DNA of 64,000 nt from a virus, in the IMG/VR virus record IMGVR_UViG_3300033146_003879, positions 1 to 64,000 of that record; one strand, given 5' to 3'. The notes under the pieces are model-generated. The model did not search any database and was not told where the DNA came from. It saw nothing but the letters and a program-made list of their open reading frames with translations. Shown piece after piece: positions 16,400-24,433 of the stretch (within the stretch, counting starts at the first letter, position 1; the number at the start of each line of letters is the position of its first letter). Position numbers and translations under genes: made by a program.

Positions 16400-17128
16400 C
16401 TAAACTTGGTAATTTCTCACAATATACGCGTCAGGACCCCTCCTGCGTGTATACTTATCTACGTTGTATTCTTGTGCATTGCACATTGCCCTTGCGTCCA
16501 TACCTCCTATAAGCATCACATGCATGCCTTTTATGGACAGGGGATCCATATACGTCGTAAACACTTCCCTTGGTATTGTATCCATATTGAGTATTATCAT
16601 ATCTGTGCGCTCTACATGACGCATCGGGAACCTGTGCTTTGGTGGCACTATGCTCAAGTTCGTATTGTGTAATATTCTCTGCAGTCTCAGCACTGATGCT
16701 ATTGATTTCTCCACTTGTATCTCTCTTTTCATCCGCAACCGGTAGCGAGATATACCGTAGTATTGTACCCTTGTGACTTGTGATGTGGAGATGGCGTGTG
16801 CTATTAATTCAACATCACTTATAGATGTTAGGATACGAGGCCTATAGCGCGTCTCAAATGTGAATGCATTTTTATTTGAAAAAAGTGAAACTAATTCGTT
16901 AATTTGGTCGACACCAAAATTGATAATAGCATGCAGTAAGCGGTATTCGTACTGTGTCTCAGGACGGACAATCATAGACTCCCACTCCTTCATATATATG
17001 AAGATGTCGCTTGAGAACGAGGGATCCACATACACGGTAGCATAATTCGGTATGCGTGTTTTGATCTGCGTCGCCATCCAATACTTATCTAATGGTGACT
17101 TTGTCAAACTCCGTAAGAAGGGTCTCAT
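16400..17128 (-). CDS. Hypothetical protein upstream of DNA polymerase
   Basis: A 242-residue protein ending 10 bp before the polymerase, so probably cotranscribed. ATG 17128 follows GCGGAGTATC. Segments include VYVDPSFSSDIFIYMKEWES, DMIILNMDTIPREVF and MHVMLIGGMDARAMC; the last looks like a beta-strand and glycine turn of a Rossmann-type sheet. The YVDPSF string recalls the DPPY motif of DNA methyltransferases but lacks the pattern, so I do not call it. Basic overall. Context suggests a replication or nucleotide-metabolism accessory. Confidence 0.72.
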   Translation of the reverse strand: MRPFLRSLTKSPLDKYWMATQIKTRIPNYATVYVDPSFSSDIFIYMKEWESMIVRPETQYEYRLLHAIINFGVDQINELVSLFSNKNAFTFETRYRPRILTSISDVELIAHAISTSQVTRVQYYGISRYRLRMKREIQVEKSIASVLRLQRILHNTNLSIVPPKHRFPMRHVERTDMIILNMDTIPREVFTTYMDPLSIKGMHVMLIGGMDARAMCNAQEYNVDKYTRRRGPDAYIVRNYQV

Positions 17129-17156
17129 GATACTCCGCTAAATAGTTCATGCTGAT

Positions 17157-17185
17157 ACAGTACTCGATATAAAAGCAGGTGTCAA
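17157..17185 (-). promoter_or_regulatory. Possible sigma-70-like promoter for the polymerase operon
   Basis: A perfect TTGACA (minus strand, 17180-17185) stands 17 nt from a poor TACTGT (17157-17162); TATATC and TGTATC alternatives lie at worse spacings. It is positioned to transcribe 16400-17128 and the polymerase. The -35 is good, the -10 uncertain. Confidence 0.4.
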
Positions 17186-17205
17186 CAAAAAAACGGAGGT
17201 CTATT

Positions 17206-17943
17206 CTACTTGTTTCGTATAAGGCTTTTGTAAATCATGTGTCCTGATAGAGGGTCAGCTGTTTCTGCCCCTTCTTTTGATGTAGGGGTTACTTCAAAGT
17301 TGGCATTTGTGAAGAGCTCCCCTACTTGCATAAGAGGGAACTCTAAGTAGTAGACTGTGCGGAAGTTGACGCTCGCTGAGAACGCGAGTGTTGTGTCTCC
17401 AGCCATCGACCCAGCACCAGACCTTACTTGAGATACACGCCCTACGGCGATCGGTCCAATACTCTCAATGTTTACGGTGTGCTCAAGAATCTGCTCTTTG
17501 ATAAGATATAGAGCTGCACCTAGGCGTTCTGCTATTTTATGCGTCTCAATCTTGTTTCTTCCAATAACCGTAAGCGATACTTGCAGATCGTGCCGAGAGT
17601 ACTTCCGGTACTTACCTTTCATATCCATCTTTGTCCTGTTTCCGAGGAGCGCTACATCGGCGTAAGTAACGTCGCCTACATCTATGAAAATAGCAGGCCT
17701 TTTGTTATCATCTGCGAATACCTCTGGTGATAGATTCTCAATCCATATTCCGGTCTTGGATTCATCCCCATCCCATAAGAGGCTATCTCCTGCTACACCG
17801 TTCTGAAATAAGTAACGGATCACACGTAAAAAAAGAAGTAGGATATCTGTCCGGTTTGCAGCCAGCATGTTTATCTCAACAACACCGCTGTCCGGTGATG
17901 CAGGATGGTGCCTTTTTCTCTCAGGGATTACAAACGTGTACAT
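17206..17943 (-). CDS. Probable neck / tail-completion protein
   Basis: A 245-residue protein with a phage connector-like layout: a charged N-terminus, a helix (LLLFLRVIRYLF), a strand pair RPAIFIDVGDVTYAD, a core SRHDLQVSLTVIGRN followed by a long helix ETHKIAERLGAALYLIKEQI and paired strands (LAFSASVNFRTVYYLEFPL). This helix-between-strands form is common in tail-terminator and head-tail completion proteins of contractile phages, but I cannot name the family. It overlaps the preceding stop by 1 nt (TAATG). It shares a CTATAAT promoter with 17943-18968, consistent with late structural expression. Confidence 0.6.
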   Translation of the reverse strand: MYTFVIPERKRHHPASPDSGVVEINMLAANRTDILLLFLRVIRYLFQNGVAGDSLLWDGDESKTGIWIENLSPEVFADDNKRPAIFIDVGDVTYADVALLGNRTKMDMKGKYRKYSRHDLQVSLTVIGRNKIETHKIAERLGAALYLIKEQILEHTVNIESIGPIAVGRVSQVRSGAGSMAGDTTLAFSASVNFRTVYYLEFPLMQVGELFTNANFEVTPTSKEGAETADPLSGHMIYKSLIRNK

Positions 17944-18968
17944 TATGCTTTAATGTACCCCGCTTTCTCGATCTTCGTCAATGGTACCTGGTATTCAACT
18001 TCCGTGTCGTCCCCAGGCTCCGCTGTATCCCGAGATATGGACATGTATACAGTGTCGCCCGCGACTTCATTTACATCCAGTATACTTCCGGACGGGATAG
18101 CTCCGAACCCACCCCTGATAGCTTTCACATTTGTTATCTTAACGCCCGGTACAATCTTCTTCTTATCTGATCGATTGAGCTCTGCAACAGCTTCAGGAGC
18201 AAGCTTTTCGACGTCATCAAGCTTCTCTTTCTGCTCAGCGTACTTCTGAAGCGCTTCCTTAAACTCAGTAATTGCATAGACAGTTGCTGTGGCTGTCTTA
18301 CGCATACCTGCTCGTCTGTCGGCGTTAAACTTAAGTACATCGATAACTGCTTGGGCATTCTTATCAAGCTTTAGTGCAATGTCTTTATCAAGGGCATCAG
18401 CGAGCCCTGATGTACCATAATACAAACTACTTACTTTGCCAAACGCCATCTCTGTAGCGTCTACGAGTGCTTTAACTCGGTACTTAATGTTAGGATCGCT
18501 CACGGCTGCCTCCAATAATGTTTTTGACCTCGATGCTGACTTAAGCATCGTATGTATTGTATCACCAGCATGCACGGACGAAGCTGTTTTTACACTGCCT
18601 CGCCCGTTAATGCCTACTCGATAACTCGAATACTTCTCGTCACCACTTCTTCTCACAAGATTGTGAGCAAGGGTAGCGTAGATATTTTTGTGCCCAAGCT
18701 CTGCTGCTATCTTCTCAACGCCGAGGTACTCAAGGAAAGGGATGCTCTCCGTTCCGGAATCTACAAGTACTGCATTCAGATGGAATGCATTAAACTTCTG
18801 GATAAGAAATGCAGTAAGCTCAGGTGTCGTATCATACTTCTTTGCAAAGGAAGTGATAAATTGCTTTGCAATAGACTCCCTTTCCGTCATATCTTTGTTA
18901 AGATAATCCGATTTTCTTATCATAGCTCGTATTTGAGCCATGACCTTTAACTTTCCTTTCGGATACAT
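17943..18968 (-). CDS. Probable virion protein, unknown
   Basis: A 341-residue, mostly helical, Ala/Lys-rich protein ending in a small beta domain (about 265-341: IVPGVKITNVKAIRGGFG, SGSILDVNEVAGDTVYMSI, YQVPLTKIEKAGYI) that resembles an SH3-like barrel. Heptad-like helices lie at 215-260. No catalytic motif. ATG 18968 follows GGGGAG. A CTATAAT box sits 32 bp upstream inside the end of the YhaM-like gene, so it seems to have its own late-type promoter. Coupled to the probable neck gene. Confidence 0.65.
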   Translation of the reverse strand: MYPKGKLKVMAQIRAMIRKSDYLNKDMTERESIAKQFITSFAKKYDTTPELTAFLIQKFNAFHLNAVLVDSGTESIPFLEYLGVEKIAAELGHKNIYATLAHNLVRRSGDEKYSSYRVGINGRGSVKTASSVHAGDTIHTMLKSASRSKTLLEAAVSDPNIKYRVKALVDATEMAFGKVSSLYYGTSGLADALDKDIALKLDKNAQAVIDVLKFNADRRAGMRKTATATVYAITEFKEALQKYAEQKEKLDDVEKLAPEAVAELNRSDKKKIVPGVKITNVKAIRGGFGAIPSGSILDVNEVAGDTVYMSISRDTAEPGDDTEVEYQVPLTKIEKAGYIKA

Positions 18969-18971
18969 GGT

Positions 18972-19991
18972 CTACTCCCCTTCAGGTTCATCTTCCTCAA
19001 TTATAGGGGGCATGTTTATGCCGGTTGTAAGCAGGTATCTGTCCAATGACCAGGATTTTGTTGTTGTCACGTCAGGTTTATTCATTGTTTCTGCTGCGAT
19101 GAACTCACCTAACTTTGAATCAATGTAATCTGCTTCATGTATTATCTGCGCCTCTTTGAACATCGGAGTGATGGCTGACCCCCACTCAAGTCTACCGTGA
19201 TGAGACACACATATGTGAGCTAGCAGGATACGCTTATCCTCACTTAATATGCGTCTAAATACCGCAGGTATATAAGTTGCTCCCATAACGAGGTGTCCAA
19301 GAAGAGCACCTGACTCACTTACCGATGAGGCGAGACCTATGTCGTCAATAGTGAATGACTTGCATTTCCCGATATCATGGAATAGTGCTCCGAAGATAAC
19401 GAGAGGGATATTCATGTTAGGTATCACTCGAGCTACCGCAAGCGCGTGCCTGGCAACCTGGACACTGTGTTCGAGCAAGCCTCTTACGTAGGCTTGATGA
19501 TACATAACCGCTGCAGGGACTGACTTGTATAGATCCCACAGTCTTGCTTTCTCCAGCGCCTCGATAACCTCTGCTGCGTTTGGCCACGTGTTGTCAGTAG
19601 TATTAGCTAAATCAATGAGTTGTTTTAACTCCTCGACAAGCTCTTCTTCAGACAACGTTGATGACTGTACTAGCTCGTCCTTTACCCCTTCTATCTGAGT
19701 GGGTGTTAAGAATTGCTCCGACTCTACGATGCATTGGAGCTCTGATTTGTACTCAGACACCTTGACTACAGCTTCAATAACTTTGCCGGCAGAGTAGTGC
19801 ACGAACACATCCTCTCTACCGTTCCATATCTTGAATGGTATCGATCCAGTAGCATCGCTAAGTACCCCACTCAAGTACGCTCCTCCCTTCCCGTTCTTCA
19901 TCTCACACGTCGCTAGCCGTACTCGTATACGTGCTAGGGATCCAGCTGTCAGTTGTTGCATTTGTGTAAATGGTGTGTGTTGTGTAATCAT
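18972..19991 (-). CDS. YhaM-like 3'-5' exoribonuclease (OB + HD domains)
   Basis: A 339-residue protein; start MITQHTPF at 19991, chosen for the AGAGGAGAAA Shine-Dalgarno. An N-terminal OB fold (~1-85: GSLARIRVRLATCEMKNGKG, GSIPFKIWNG) precedes an HD phosphohydrolase domain: GLLEHSVQVARHA (~171), FGALFHDIGKCKSF (~207), LLGHLVMGATYI, CVSHHGRLEWGSAI (~262), IIHEADYIDSKLGEF (~284). The order H, HD, H, HH, D and the HHGRLEWGS string are signatures of bacterial YhaM, which degrades RNA and some DNA from the 3' end. Length matches. The start lies inside the upstream gene (89-bp overlap). Likely role: turnover of host or phage RNA. Confidence 0.9.
   Translation of the reverse strand: MITQHTPFTQMQQLTAGSLARIRVRLATCEMKNGKGGAYLSGVLSDATGSIPFKIWNGREDVFVHYSAGKVIEAVVKVSEYKSELQCIVESEQFLTPTQIEGVKDELVQSSTLSEEELVEELKQLIDLANTTDNTWPNAAEVIEALEKARLWDLYKSVPAAVMYHQAYVRGLLEHSVQVARHALAVARVIPNMNIPLVIFGALFHDIGKCKSFTIDDIGLASSVSESGALLGHLVMGATYIPAVFRRILSEDKRILLAHICVSHHGRLEWGSAITPMFKEAQIIHEADYIDSKLGEFIAAETMNKPDVTTTKSWSLDRYLLTTGINMPPIIEEDEPEGE
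19000..19005 (-). promoter_or_regulatory. CTATAAT-type promoter inside the YhaM-like gene
   Basis: The minus strand reads CCCCTATAATTGAGG within the last eleven codons of the exoribonuclease, about 25 nt (start site to ATG) before the structural gene at 18968. It allows late expression of 18968-17206 independent of the upstream operon. Confidence 0.5.
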
Positions 19992-20439
19992 ACGATAGTT
20001 TCTCCTCTGGTTCTTCTCCCAGTACTTCATCTGCTAGGATGTTAGTTTCTCTTAGGTCGCGCACAACAATCACTTCGATCCTGTTGTTTCGCTCCCACCT
20101 CTCGATCATCTCGTCAGTTACTCGCACGAGCCCTATCGTGCGATTTGGTATCTTAACAATGGCTCCTATTCTCGCTCCGGTGACATAGGAGGTAAGTGCG
20201 TCGCGTACTGCTAGGTCACCTGCTTGTCCAACAACTCTTCCGTAATTCAATAATGTGAATTCTGTAGTGCGTAGTAGTTGCTCTATTCTTTCGGGAAACT
20301 CACGCGATACGGAAAATACAATATTTGGTCGAAAGGCAACACCTCTTAAAAAGCCCCTATCGCGCAACGGGTAATTACGTACTGCTTGTACGACTTTTCT
20401 TATCGCGTTCTGTGCAGACATGCTAATACTATGACTCAT
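19903..20439 (-). CDS. Hypothetical protein, distant relative of array genes
   Basis: A 178-residue protein. Its N-terminal NAIRKVVQAVRNYPLRDRG resembles NAIEKIARALRDYRNDDDQG at the start of the next gene upstream, and FSVSREFPERIEQLL echoes the strand-plus-helix core of the array family. It lacks the (E/D/G)-L C-terminus common to the array and instead ends TSTASDV. ATG 20439 follows GGAGGTAAT. The 3' 89 bp overlap the start of the YhaM-like gene in another frame, which suggests the tail was extended or the downstream start was acquired within it. Confidence 0.7.
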   Translation of the reverse strand: MSHSISMSAQNAIRKVVQAVRNYPLRDRGFLRGVAFRPNIVFSVSREFPERIEQLLRTTEFTLLNYGRVVGQAGDLAVRDALTSYVTGARIGAIVKIPNRTIGLVRVTDEMIERWERNNRIEVIVVRDLRETNILADEVLGEEPEEKLSYDYTTHTIYTNATTDSWIPSTYTSTASDV

Positions 20440-20456
20440 ATTACCTCCGTAGGCGC

Positions 20457-20485
20457 ACTATATTGTGTGTCTTGTTAATAGTTAA
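20457..20485 (-). promoter_or_regulatory. Possible sigma-70-like promoter
   Basis: TTAACT (20480-20485), 17 nt, TATAGT (20457-20462) on the minus strand in the 46-bp gap before the 20439 start. The -35 is moderate and the -10 good. It would give the exoribonuclease operon a start separate from the array. Confidence 0.45.
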
Positions 20486-20905
20486 TTAAAGACTCTCGTC
20501 ATCTCGCAGGTTGTCTTCCATAACACTATGTGTCATTATGTTGTATGACCCACGCCCTAGGTAGTAGAACGACTTAACCAAGCTGGTATACCTCCAAATG
20601 CGTACTGTTCCTGCGGGTATCGATATTGATAAGGCGACCTTTCCGTGAGGCCTGTATCTGCGAATCGCAGTGATAAGAGGGACTCTTGATAGTGTCCCTG
20701 GAGCGGCTCTGGTGAGTATGAGCACGCCTGCTATCTTAGAGAGTACTGTTAGGAACTCCTCTGAGTTAGCATCTCCTATAAGATTAACATGAATAACAGG
20801 GTCGCCCTGATCGTCATCGTTTCGGTAATCCCGTAGAGCACGTGCTATCTTCTCTATTGCATTTGCATATGTCATCCTGTGTAGTTTTAACTCCTTCGAC
20901 TCCAT
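20486..20905 (-). CDS. Array 1 small protein, subfamily with 21300-21725
   Basis: A 139-residue protein starting MESKELK at 20905, with AAGGAAGG overlapping the preceding stop region. MTYANAIEKIARALRDYR and HVNLIGDANSEEFLTVLSKI correspond to TYKEAADRMIEAYRKRR and AANIVGDPVDPSFIKATNRL of the gene two places upstream, including the G-D turn. It ends DDESL, the array's usual C-terminal Leu. Basic middle (TAIRRYRPHGK). Unknown function; last array member before the operon break. Confidence 0.7.
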   Translation of the reverse strand: MESKELKLHRMTYANAIEKIARALRDYRNDDDQGDPVIHVNLIGDANSEEFLTVLSKIAGVLILTRAAPGTLSRVPLITAIRRYRPHGKVALSISIPAGTVRIWRYTSLVKSFYYLGRGSYNIMTHSVMEDNLRDDESL

Positions 20906-20915
20906 GCTACCTTCC

Positions 20916-21290
20916 TTAGAGTTCTTCACTGTGCCTGATGTTGTTTGTTGCAATAGCATCATCCCTAACATCCGACACCAGCGATATGTGGTATGTGTAC
21001 ATACTAGACCTTGTGAGCGTGTTAAGGGTGCTGCTGTTTTCTATCCAATCAACACGTGTATCGCCACGCATGCCTTTCCGTACAACTAATGCGTGTTTAT
21101 TGTGAGCAATGTGTAGAACCTTGTCTGCCCATCCACGAAACCCGTCGCTCACGGCACCTAGTTTAGCTAGTGTGTTCTGTATATTCATGGATGCCTCTTC
21201 AGATACAGGGATAAGCACTTCATGATACCTCGGGTCCCAATCGGGGATATGTCTTACTAATTCTACAAACTCTTCTTCCGTAACTCTCAT
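20916..21290 (-). CDS. Array 1 small protein
   Basis: A 124-residue member. The core strand-helix is EVLIPVSEEASMNIQNTLAK followed by LGAVSDG, matching AVVVPNGERMSLRMQELLLK-MGAV of the gene at 21737-22111, its closest relative; both open with T-E-x-E-F and a short V-x-H/xHM helix. It ends HSEEL. Separated by 9 bp from the preceding gene. A beta-alpha unit flanked by strands, with no catalytic motif. Confidence 0.72.
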   Translation of the reverse strand: MRVTEEEFVELVRHIPDWDPRYHEVLIPVSEEASMNIQNTLAKLGAVSDGFRGWADKVLHIAHNKHALVVRKGMRGDTRVDWIENSSTLNTLTRSSMYTYHISLVSDVRDDAIATNNIRHSEEL

Positions 21291-21299
21291 AACACCCCC

Positions 21300-21725
21300 C
21301 TAGAGTTCACCGTTATTAACTACATTGTTATGCTTTAGTCCATACCCTCTCACTGTCAACACCGAGTCGTAATTAACGCGTAGCGATGTTATGGCACTAT
21401 CCTCAAAGGGTTCGATGCGCATTATGCTCCCATACACTGACACGTGAACAACTACTGCACCCGATTTACGATGCCTGCGCAGTGTCGCTGTTACCCCGCT
21501 TAACGCAGTAGTTCTGTCCTTCCTGCGTAGAGTATAAAATCGGGCTAGCCTGTTCGTAGCTTTTATAAAGGAGGGGTCTACAGGGTCACCTACTATGTTT
21601 GCGGCAATTGGTGTTGGGCCACCCTGACTTTCTTCCGCCGAGACTACCCGTCTCTTCCTATAAGCCTCGATCATCCTGTCCGCAGCCTCTTTATAAGTCA
21701 TTGTTCTCTTGGGGTAAGCTCTCAT
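21300..21725 (-). CDS. Array 1 small protein, subfamily with 20486-20905
   Basis: A 141-residue member with an N-terminal helix TYKEAADRMIEAYRKRRVV, core AANIVGDPVDPSFIKATNRL and a basic loop (TATLRRHRKSGAVVVHVSV). It ends NNGEL. GGAGGGTCTA precedes ATG 21725; 11 bp from the previous stop. Its alternation with the 20916-like type (long, short, long, short) suggests duplication of a two-gene unit at this end of the operon. Confidence 0.7.
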   Translation of the reverse strand: MRAYPKRTMTYKEAADRMIEAYRKRRVVSAEESQGGPTPIAANIVGDPVDPSFIKATNRLARFYTLRRKDRTTALSGVTATLRRHRKSGAVVVHVSVYGSIMRIEPFEDSAITSLRVNYDSVLTVRGYGLKHNNVVNNGEL

Positions 21726-21736
21726 TAGACCCTCCT

Positions 21737-22111
21737 TTAAATTGCCCCCTCGGGCGCCATGTTATCTCTTTCTGTTAGCCCTGTTATAGGGCTCTCACTG
21801 TACTCCCATCCGCTAACCTTATTGTTGAATATGGCCTTTGTTCCTAAGCTGCCTATTCGAAGAACCCGCGTCCTCCCGCCAAGGAATCCGCCTCGAGTCT
21901 CCCATCTAAAAACAATTGCATATTTATTCGCAACAGTATACGCATCATCCTCGCTACGATTACCTCTTCTTACAGCACCCATCTTCAGGAGTAACTCTTG
22001 CATTCGCAAGGACATCCTCTCTCCGTTCGGAACTACCACAGCCCAAGATCCATTCGGTGCCACCCATAACATGTGTACAAATCTTTTAAACTCTGTCTCT
22101 GTTACTATCAT
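21737..22111 (-). CDS. Array 1 small protein
   Basis: A 124-residue member: short N-terminal helix TETEFKRFVHML, core AVVVPNGERMSLRMQELLLK, then KMGAVRRGN, strand segments (KYAIVFRWETRGG) and the C-terminal ITGL element (SPITGLTE) aligning with GITG/MTDV of other members. It ends PEGAI, followed by TAAAGGAGG, so the Shine-Dalgarno of the next gene lies after the stop rather than inside the coding region. Confidence 0.72.
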   Translation of the reverse strand: MIVTETEFKRFVHMLWVAPNGSWAVVVPNGERMSLRMQELLLKMGAVRRGNRSEDDAYTVANKYAIVFRWETRGGFLGGRTRVLRIGSLGTKAIFNNKVSGWEYSESPITGLTERDNMAPEGAI

Positions 22112-22122
22112 AGAATCCTCCG

Positions 22123-22512
22123 TTAAAGCGCATCCTTGTGGCGAACATTCACTGTAAGGAGGCTGCTGCCCCCTACATCAGTTATCCGTGTTTCTATGTA
22201 CTCGCTGCGATCTCCTCCTTCAAGCACGCTTGAGGTTGCATACGTAATCACCAACGCCCCCGCCTTGTGCGGGAATGGCCTATAGGATAGAAGTAACACC
22301 GGAGCATTACTATTGAGTATGTACTTTGCTCCCGACCCCCACGTTATATCCTGTGCAAACAGGGCTCCTTGCAATCGCTGGCTTGCTGCTGCTGATCGCG
22401 GGCGTATTACTAGTCGAACTATTCTCGGAGGGCTTGCATTATACCCCTCCCTTAAGTACTGCAGGTTACTGTCCGTTATTGTTTTAAGCCGAATATGCGT
22501 TACCAGTGTCAT
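22123..22512 (-). CDS. Array 1 small protein
   Basis: A 129-residue member: core LVIRPRSAAASQRLQGALFA, the W of DITWGSG after it, strands PVLLLSYRP and ALVITYATS, then the C-terminal IETRITDVGG element. It ends HKDAL, then TAACGGAGG. The start overlaps the preceding stop by 4 nt (ATGA). A typical family member. Confidence 0.73.
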   Translation of the reverse strand: MTLVTHIRLKTITDSNLQYLREGYNASPPRIVRLVIRPRSAAASQRLQGALFAQDITWGSGAKYILNSNAPVLLLSYRPFPHKAGALVITYATSSVLEGGDRSEYIETRITDVGGSSLLTVNVRHKDAL

Positions 22513-22892
22513 AAGTCACCCCCTTTGGTAAGGTTATCTTCGCACGTTATTATTGCATCTACTATCCAAGACTCCTCGAGAGGCACTATTGCATACCTGT
22601 CCGCAATGGCAACTTCCTCCGATCGTGCCCTTACCAGGTATGGGCTTTTCGTTGGATCTGACGGAACCCCTAGTACGAGACATGTTCGTAGGCGTGTATC
22701 ATTAAGTCTAGTGTCATACCCCTTCTTCTCAAGGGTTATAGATTTTCTACGGAGAGCACGCAATATTCTATCGTCCGCCACCTTATCTCTCGGACGTATT
22801 ATCAAGATGCCTCCACTAGCGTTACCACTTGAGTTATCAATGAACCTTGATACTATAGCAAGCAAACCCTTGCTGGTAATTACTTTTGTCAT
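22509..22892 (-). CDS. Array 1 small protein, divergent
   Basis: A 127-residue member, more divergent: core ILIIRPRDKVADDRILRALR with a basic continuation (RKSITLEKKGYDTR) where others have a Trp. The C-terminal WIVDAIITCED corresponds to the V-DTGITG region. It ends KGGDL. It overlaps both neighbours by 4 nt. Higher Arg/Asp content than its siblings. Confidence 0.7.
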   Translation of the reverse strand: MTKVITSKGLLAIVSRFIDNSSGNASGGILIIRPRDKVADDRILRALRRKSITLEKKGYDTRLNDTRLRTCLVLGVPSDPTKSPYLVRARSEEVAIADRYAIVPLEESWIVDAIITCEDNLTKGGDL

Positions 22893-23317
22893 AGCTCTGC
22901 TCCTTGTGGCATGTTGTGGTTATTAGACCAAGGTAGTGCGTCTACTATACCAGATTCAACATAAGTGATACCGCTAGTCCCTTTATTCTCTGCTAGCCTA
23001 GCATCTAAATCGCGATCTGTGAAGTACAAGTTAGCGATGTCTATAACGACCGTTCGCTGAGACTTGGTCTCGTACTTATAGGGGCTTATTACTAAGTCCC
23101 GGTCTGTGAAGTTAACTGTTGCGCCTAGGCTACTCCAAACTATCCCTTCTGAGAACAGCATATCCTTCACCTTAGCAGACGCAGTCGCGCTTCTAGGTAG
23201 TATCACGATCCTGTGCTCTAGTCTTCCTTCTCCGGGATAACCTCTTGCTATCTCACGGAGCTCTCTAATTGTTTTTCGTAGGTAATTCAAGGCCTCGTAC
23301 CTCGTCTCTATCGTCAT
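22889..23317 (-). CDS. Array 1 small protein
   Basis: A 142-residue member, one of the longest: an N-terminal helix NYLRKTIRELREIARG, core IVILPRSATASAKVKDMLFS followed by GIVWSSLG, a duplicated TDRDL string (NFTDRDLVIS and YFTDRDLDAR), then ESGIVDALPW. It ends QGAEL. 4-nt overlaps on both sides. The PRSATAS and PRSAAAS cores mark it as nearest to 22123-22512. Confidence 0.73.
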   Translation of the reverse strand: MTIETRYEALNYLRKTIRELREIARGYPGEGRLEHRIVILPRSATASAKVKDMLFSEGIVWSSLGATVNFTDRDLVISPYKYETKSQRTVVIDIANLYFTDRDLDARLAENKGTSGITYVESGIVDALPWSNNHNMPQGAEL

Positions 23318-23682
23318 AGCTCACCTTCCCCTACAATATGACCACTCAGATCAGGAGTCACGTCGGTCATTCCTGTTCTGTAGTAGCTACTTACATCATC
23401 CATGTCACCCGTCCACCTACTTGCGTATAACAGGTTTGTAGTTGTTCGGGTAGGGTGAACTCTAAGTATTAAATAAGGGTGTCTTGTATTGCGTACCACA
23501 GGATCTCCATTTGAACCATTCCAGCACACGTTTATTGTGAATAACACTTCTTGTATCCGAGCGGAGGCTCGGGCGTCTGTTGGTGATAGTATAATAGCGT
23601 GCCTTTCGTTTATACGACCATCCCTCTTGGCCGCACGCTCATTACTAATCAATCCTACCAGTTTCGTCTTCGTCCATCTCAT
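23314..23682 (-). CDS. Array 1 small protein
   Basis: A 122-residue member: core AIILSPTDARASARIQEVLF, then INVCWNGSNG, strand HPYLILRVHP and the TGMTDVTPD element. It ends GEGEL; those codons carry the GAAGGTGAG Shine-Dalgarno of the next gene, and the stop overlaps its ATG. A canonical family member. Confidence 0.75.
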   Translation of the reverse strand: MRWTKTKLVGLISNERAAKRDGRINERHAIILSPTDARASARIQEVLFTINVCWNGSNGDPVVRNTRHPYLILRVHPTRTTTNLLYASRWTGDMDDVSSYYRTGMTDVTPDLSGHIVGEGEL

Positions 23683-24068
23683 AAGGTGCCTCCATTTTGC
23701 ACATTACACACACTTCTATCAATTAATATGTCAGTTATGTGTGTAGTTGAGTAATACTCACTGTAAGTCGCAAGTAGTGAGTTTGTTTGAGCGTATCTAA
23801 TAACAACCCGTGGAACCCTACGTGTTGGTGTCACGGTCGTCGATAACACTAGGAGTTCCGCGGCTACGTGTTGGACGGAGTGTCTGTCTTTTACGTCATT
23901 GCTCCAAGCTGCGCCCAATGTGAATAATGCTGTTTGCATCCGTTCGCAGGCGGCTTCGCAAGACGGTTCAAGCAATAACTTTTGGTCTTGAGGAGTCTCT
24001 CCTTTTACCTTTCTTCTCATGTGCTCCTCCAGAATATGAGATAGCTCAGAGACTGTTACCCTTGTCAT
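23679..24068 (-). CDS. Array 1 small protein
   Basis: A 129-residue member: N-terminal helix VSELSHILEEHMRRKVKG, core LLLEPSCEAACERMQTALFT, then LGAAWSND, a strand AELLVLSTTV and the HITDILI element. It ends NGGTL. Two Cys in the core helix region (SCEAACER) are not conserved in siblings. 4-nt overlap junctions on both sides. Confidence 0.74.
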   Translation of the reverse strand: MTRVTVSELSHILEEHMRRKVKGETPQDQKLLLEPSCEAACERMQTALFTLGAAWSNDVKDRHSVQHVAAELLVLSTTVTPTRRVPRVVIRYAQTNSLLATYSEYYSTTHITDILIDRSVCNVQNGGTL

Positions 24069-24433
24069 AGGACACCTCCATTCAGGTTATCTTCTTTATG
24101 AACTAGCGTGACTCCTGTAATTCCAGTAATTCCAGTAGCAATACATGCCTCTAATCCACGCAGAGTATCAGCGTAACCTAAACTACCTTCATTTAGTGAG
24201 GTTACTGCAATAACTAGGTGTGGTTTTTCTGTGTGCTTAACAAGGCTTTCCGGTTCGTTACCCGTGGTTTTGTTGGGACTGTCGGACTTCCAGAACACGC
24301 CGATTGAGAACAGTGCCTTTTGGATCTCACTCGAATCTATCTGTGTCTTAGGAGATAGTACTATGCCGATGTTATCTGCCTCGCCGCTTCTGTTAAATAG
24401 TAAAGAACGCAGCTTCCTCTTTGTTACTTTCAT
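24065..24433 (-). CDS. Array 1 small protein
   Basis: A 122-residue member: opening helix VTKRKLRSLLFNRSGE, core IVLSPKTQIDSSEIQKALFS, then IGVFWKSDSP, strand PHLVIAVTS, then an expanded ATGITGITGVTLV where the GITG element is doubled. It ends NGGVL. Overlaps both neighbours by 4 nt. Confidence 0.75.
   Translation of the reverse strand: MKVTKRKLRSLLFNRSGEADNIGIVLSPKTQIDSSEIQKALFSIGVFWKSDSPNKTTGNEPESLVKHTEKPHLVIAVTSLNEGSLGYADTLRGLEACIATGITGITGVTLVHKEDNLNGGVL

Noticed and set aside
16400-17128. DNA methyltransferase
   Set aside because: YVDPSF resembles (D/N)PPY, but the second motif and AdoMet-binding F-x-G-x-G are missing.
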